From positions 1-52,797 of the forward strand of contig JAFQDE010000009.1 in NCBI GenBank assembly GCA_017416155.1: a DNA stretch of 52,797 bases, given 5' to 3'. The notes under the pieces are model-generated. The model saw only the letters and a program-made list of their open reading frames with translations. It did not search any database and was not told where the DNA came from. Made by a program: the position numbers and the translations under genes. Shown piece by piece: positions 52,723 through 52,797 of this stretch (position 1 is the first letter of the stretch; every line of letters begins with the position of its first letter). Source of the DNA: Tyzzerella sp. (GTDB taxonomy: Bacteria; Bacillota; Clostridia; Lachnospirales; Lachnospiraceae).

Positions 52723-52797
52723 TTTTTTCTTTTTATCAAGAAAAAAGTACCTGTTATTCACATAATAGTTTTTAAGTATCTTTGTCCTACATGTTAT

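Overview
The window looks like a core-genome segment of a low-GC anaerobic Firmicute of class Clostridia, most probably a Lachnospiraceae member. This is inferred from the gene families present (DUF4364, DUF6465, DUF1385, DUF975, a YqzL-like peptide upstream of recO, CBS-containing family II pyrophosphatase, dimeric glycyl-tRNA synthetase, pyruvate phosphate dikinase), from strong AGGAGG ribosome-binding sites and from many intrinsic terminators. No species can be named from the sequence alone. Most genes lie on the minus strand.

Layout. 1-8.4 kb is a minus-strand housekeeping block read right to left: tcdA, rarA, a TIGR01212 radical SAM gene, a DUF4364 gene, rho, rpmE, a DUF1385 gene, prmC, prfA, then the first codons of a gene cut by the left edge. 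8.5-16 kb holds a MATE transporter, a 4-hydroxybutyrate-type dehydrogenase with a flavin reductase, a CBS pyrophosphatase, an S1-domain protein, a FUSC-like membrane protein and a DUF975 protein. 16-22.7 kb holds a PurF paralog whose glutaminase site is destroyed, an unrecognised protein with a decayed nuclease-like motif, a DUF6465 protein, a PHP phosphatase, a short-chain dehydrogenase, an acyltransferase and a hemolysin III homologue.

22.7-36.3 kb is the accessory part. It carries a CitA/CitB-type two-component system divergent from a SemiSWEET gene and an SGNH-like gene; an OmpR-type two-component system with a coupled membrane protein; two XRE regulators, one fused to a desulfoferrodoxin-like domain; a MerR-TipAS regulator; PAP2, nucleotidyltransferase and CDP-alcohol transferase genes; and an overlooked 30-residue holin-like toxin gene with the hallmarks of a type I toxin-antitoxin locus. 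It ends with a 64-bp-periodic, stem-loop-rich array directly upstream of a PD-(D/E)XK-like gene, the most unusual structure in the window.

36.3-52.8 kb returns to metabolism and housekeeping: ppdK, pgi, an M18 aminopeptidase, glyS, recO with an overlapping yqzL-like gene, era, an M16C protease, an NhaC-family transporter under a lysine riboswitch (hence probably a lysine transporter), an NSS-family sodium symporter, and tRNA-Gly(GCC).

Annotated starts were moved downstream of the longest possible start wherever a good Shine-Dalgarno sequence and family length agreed. All family assignments come from reading the protein sequences; no database search was run.
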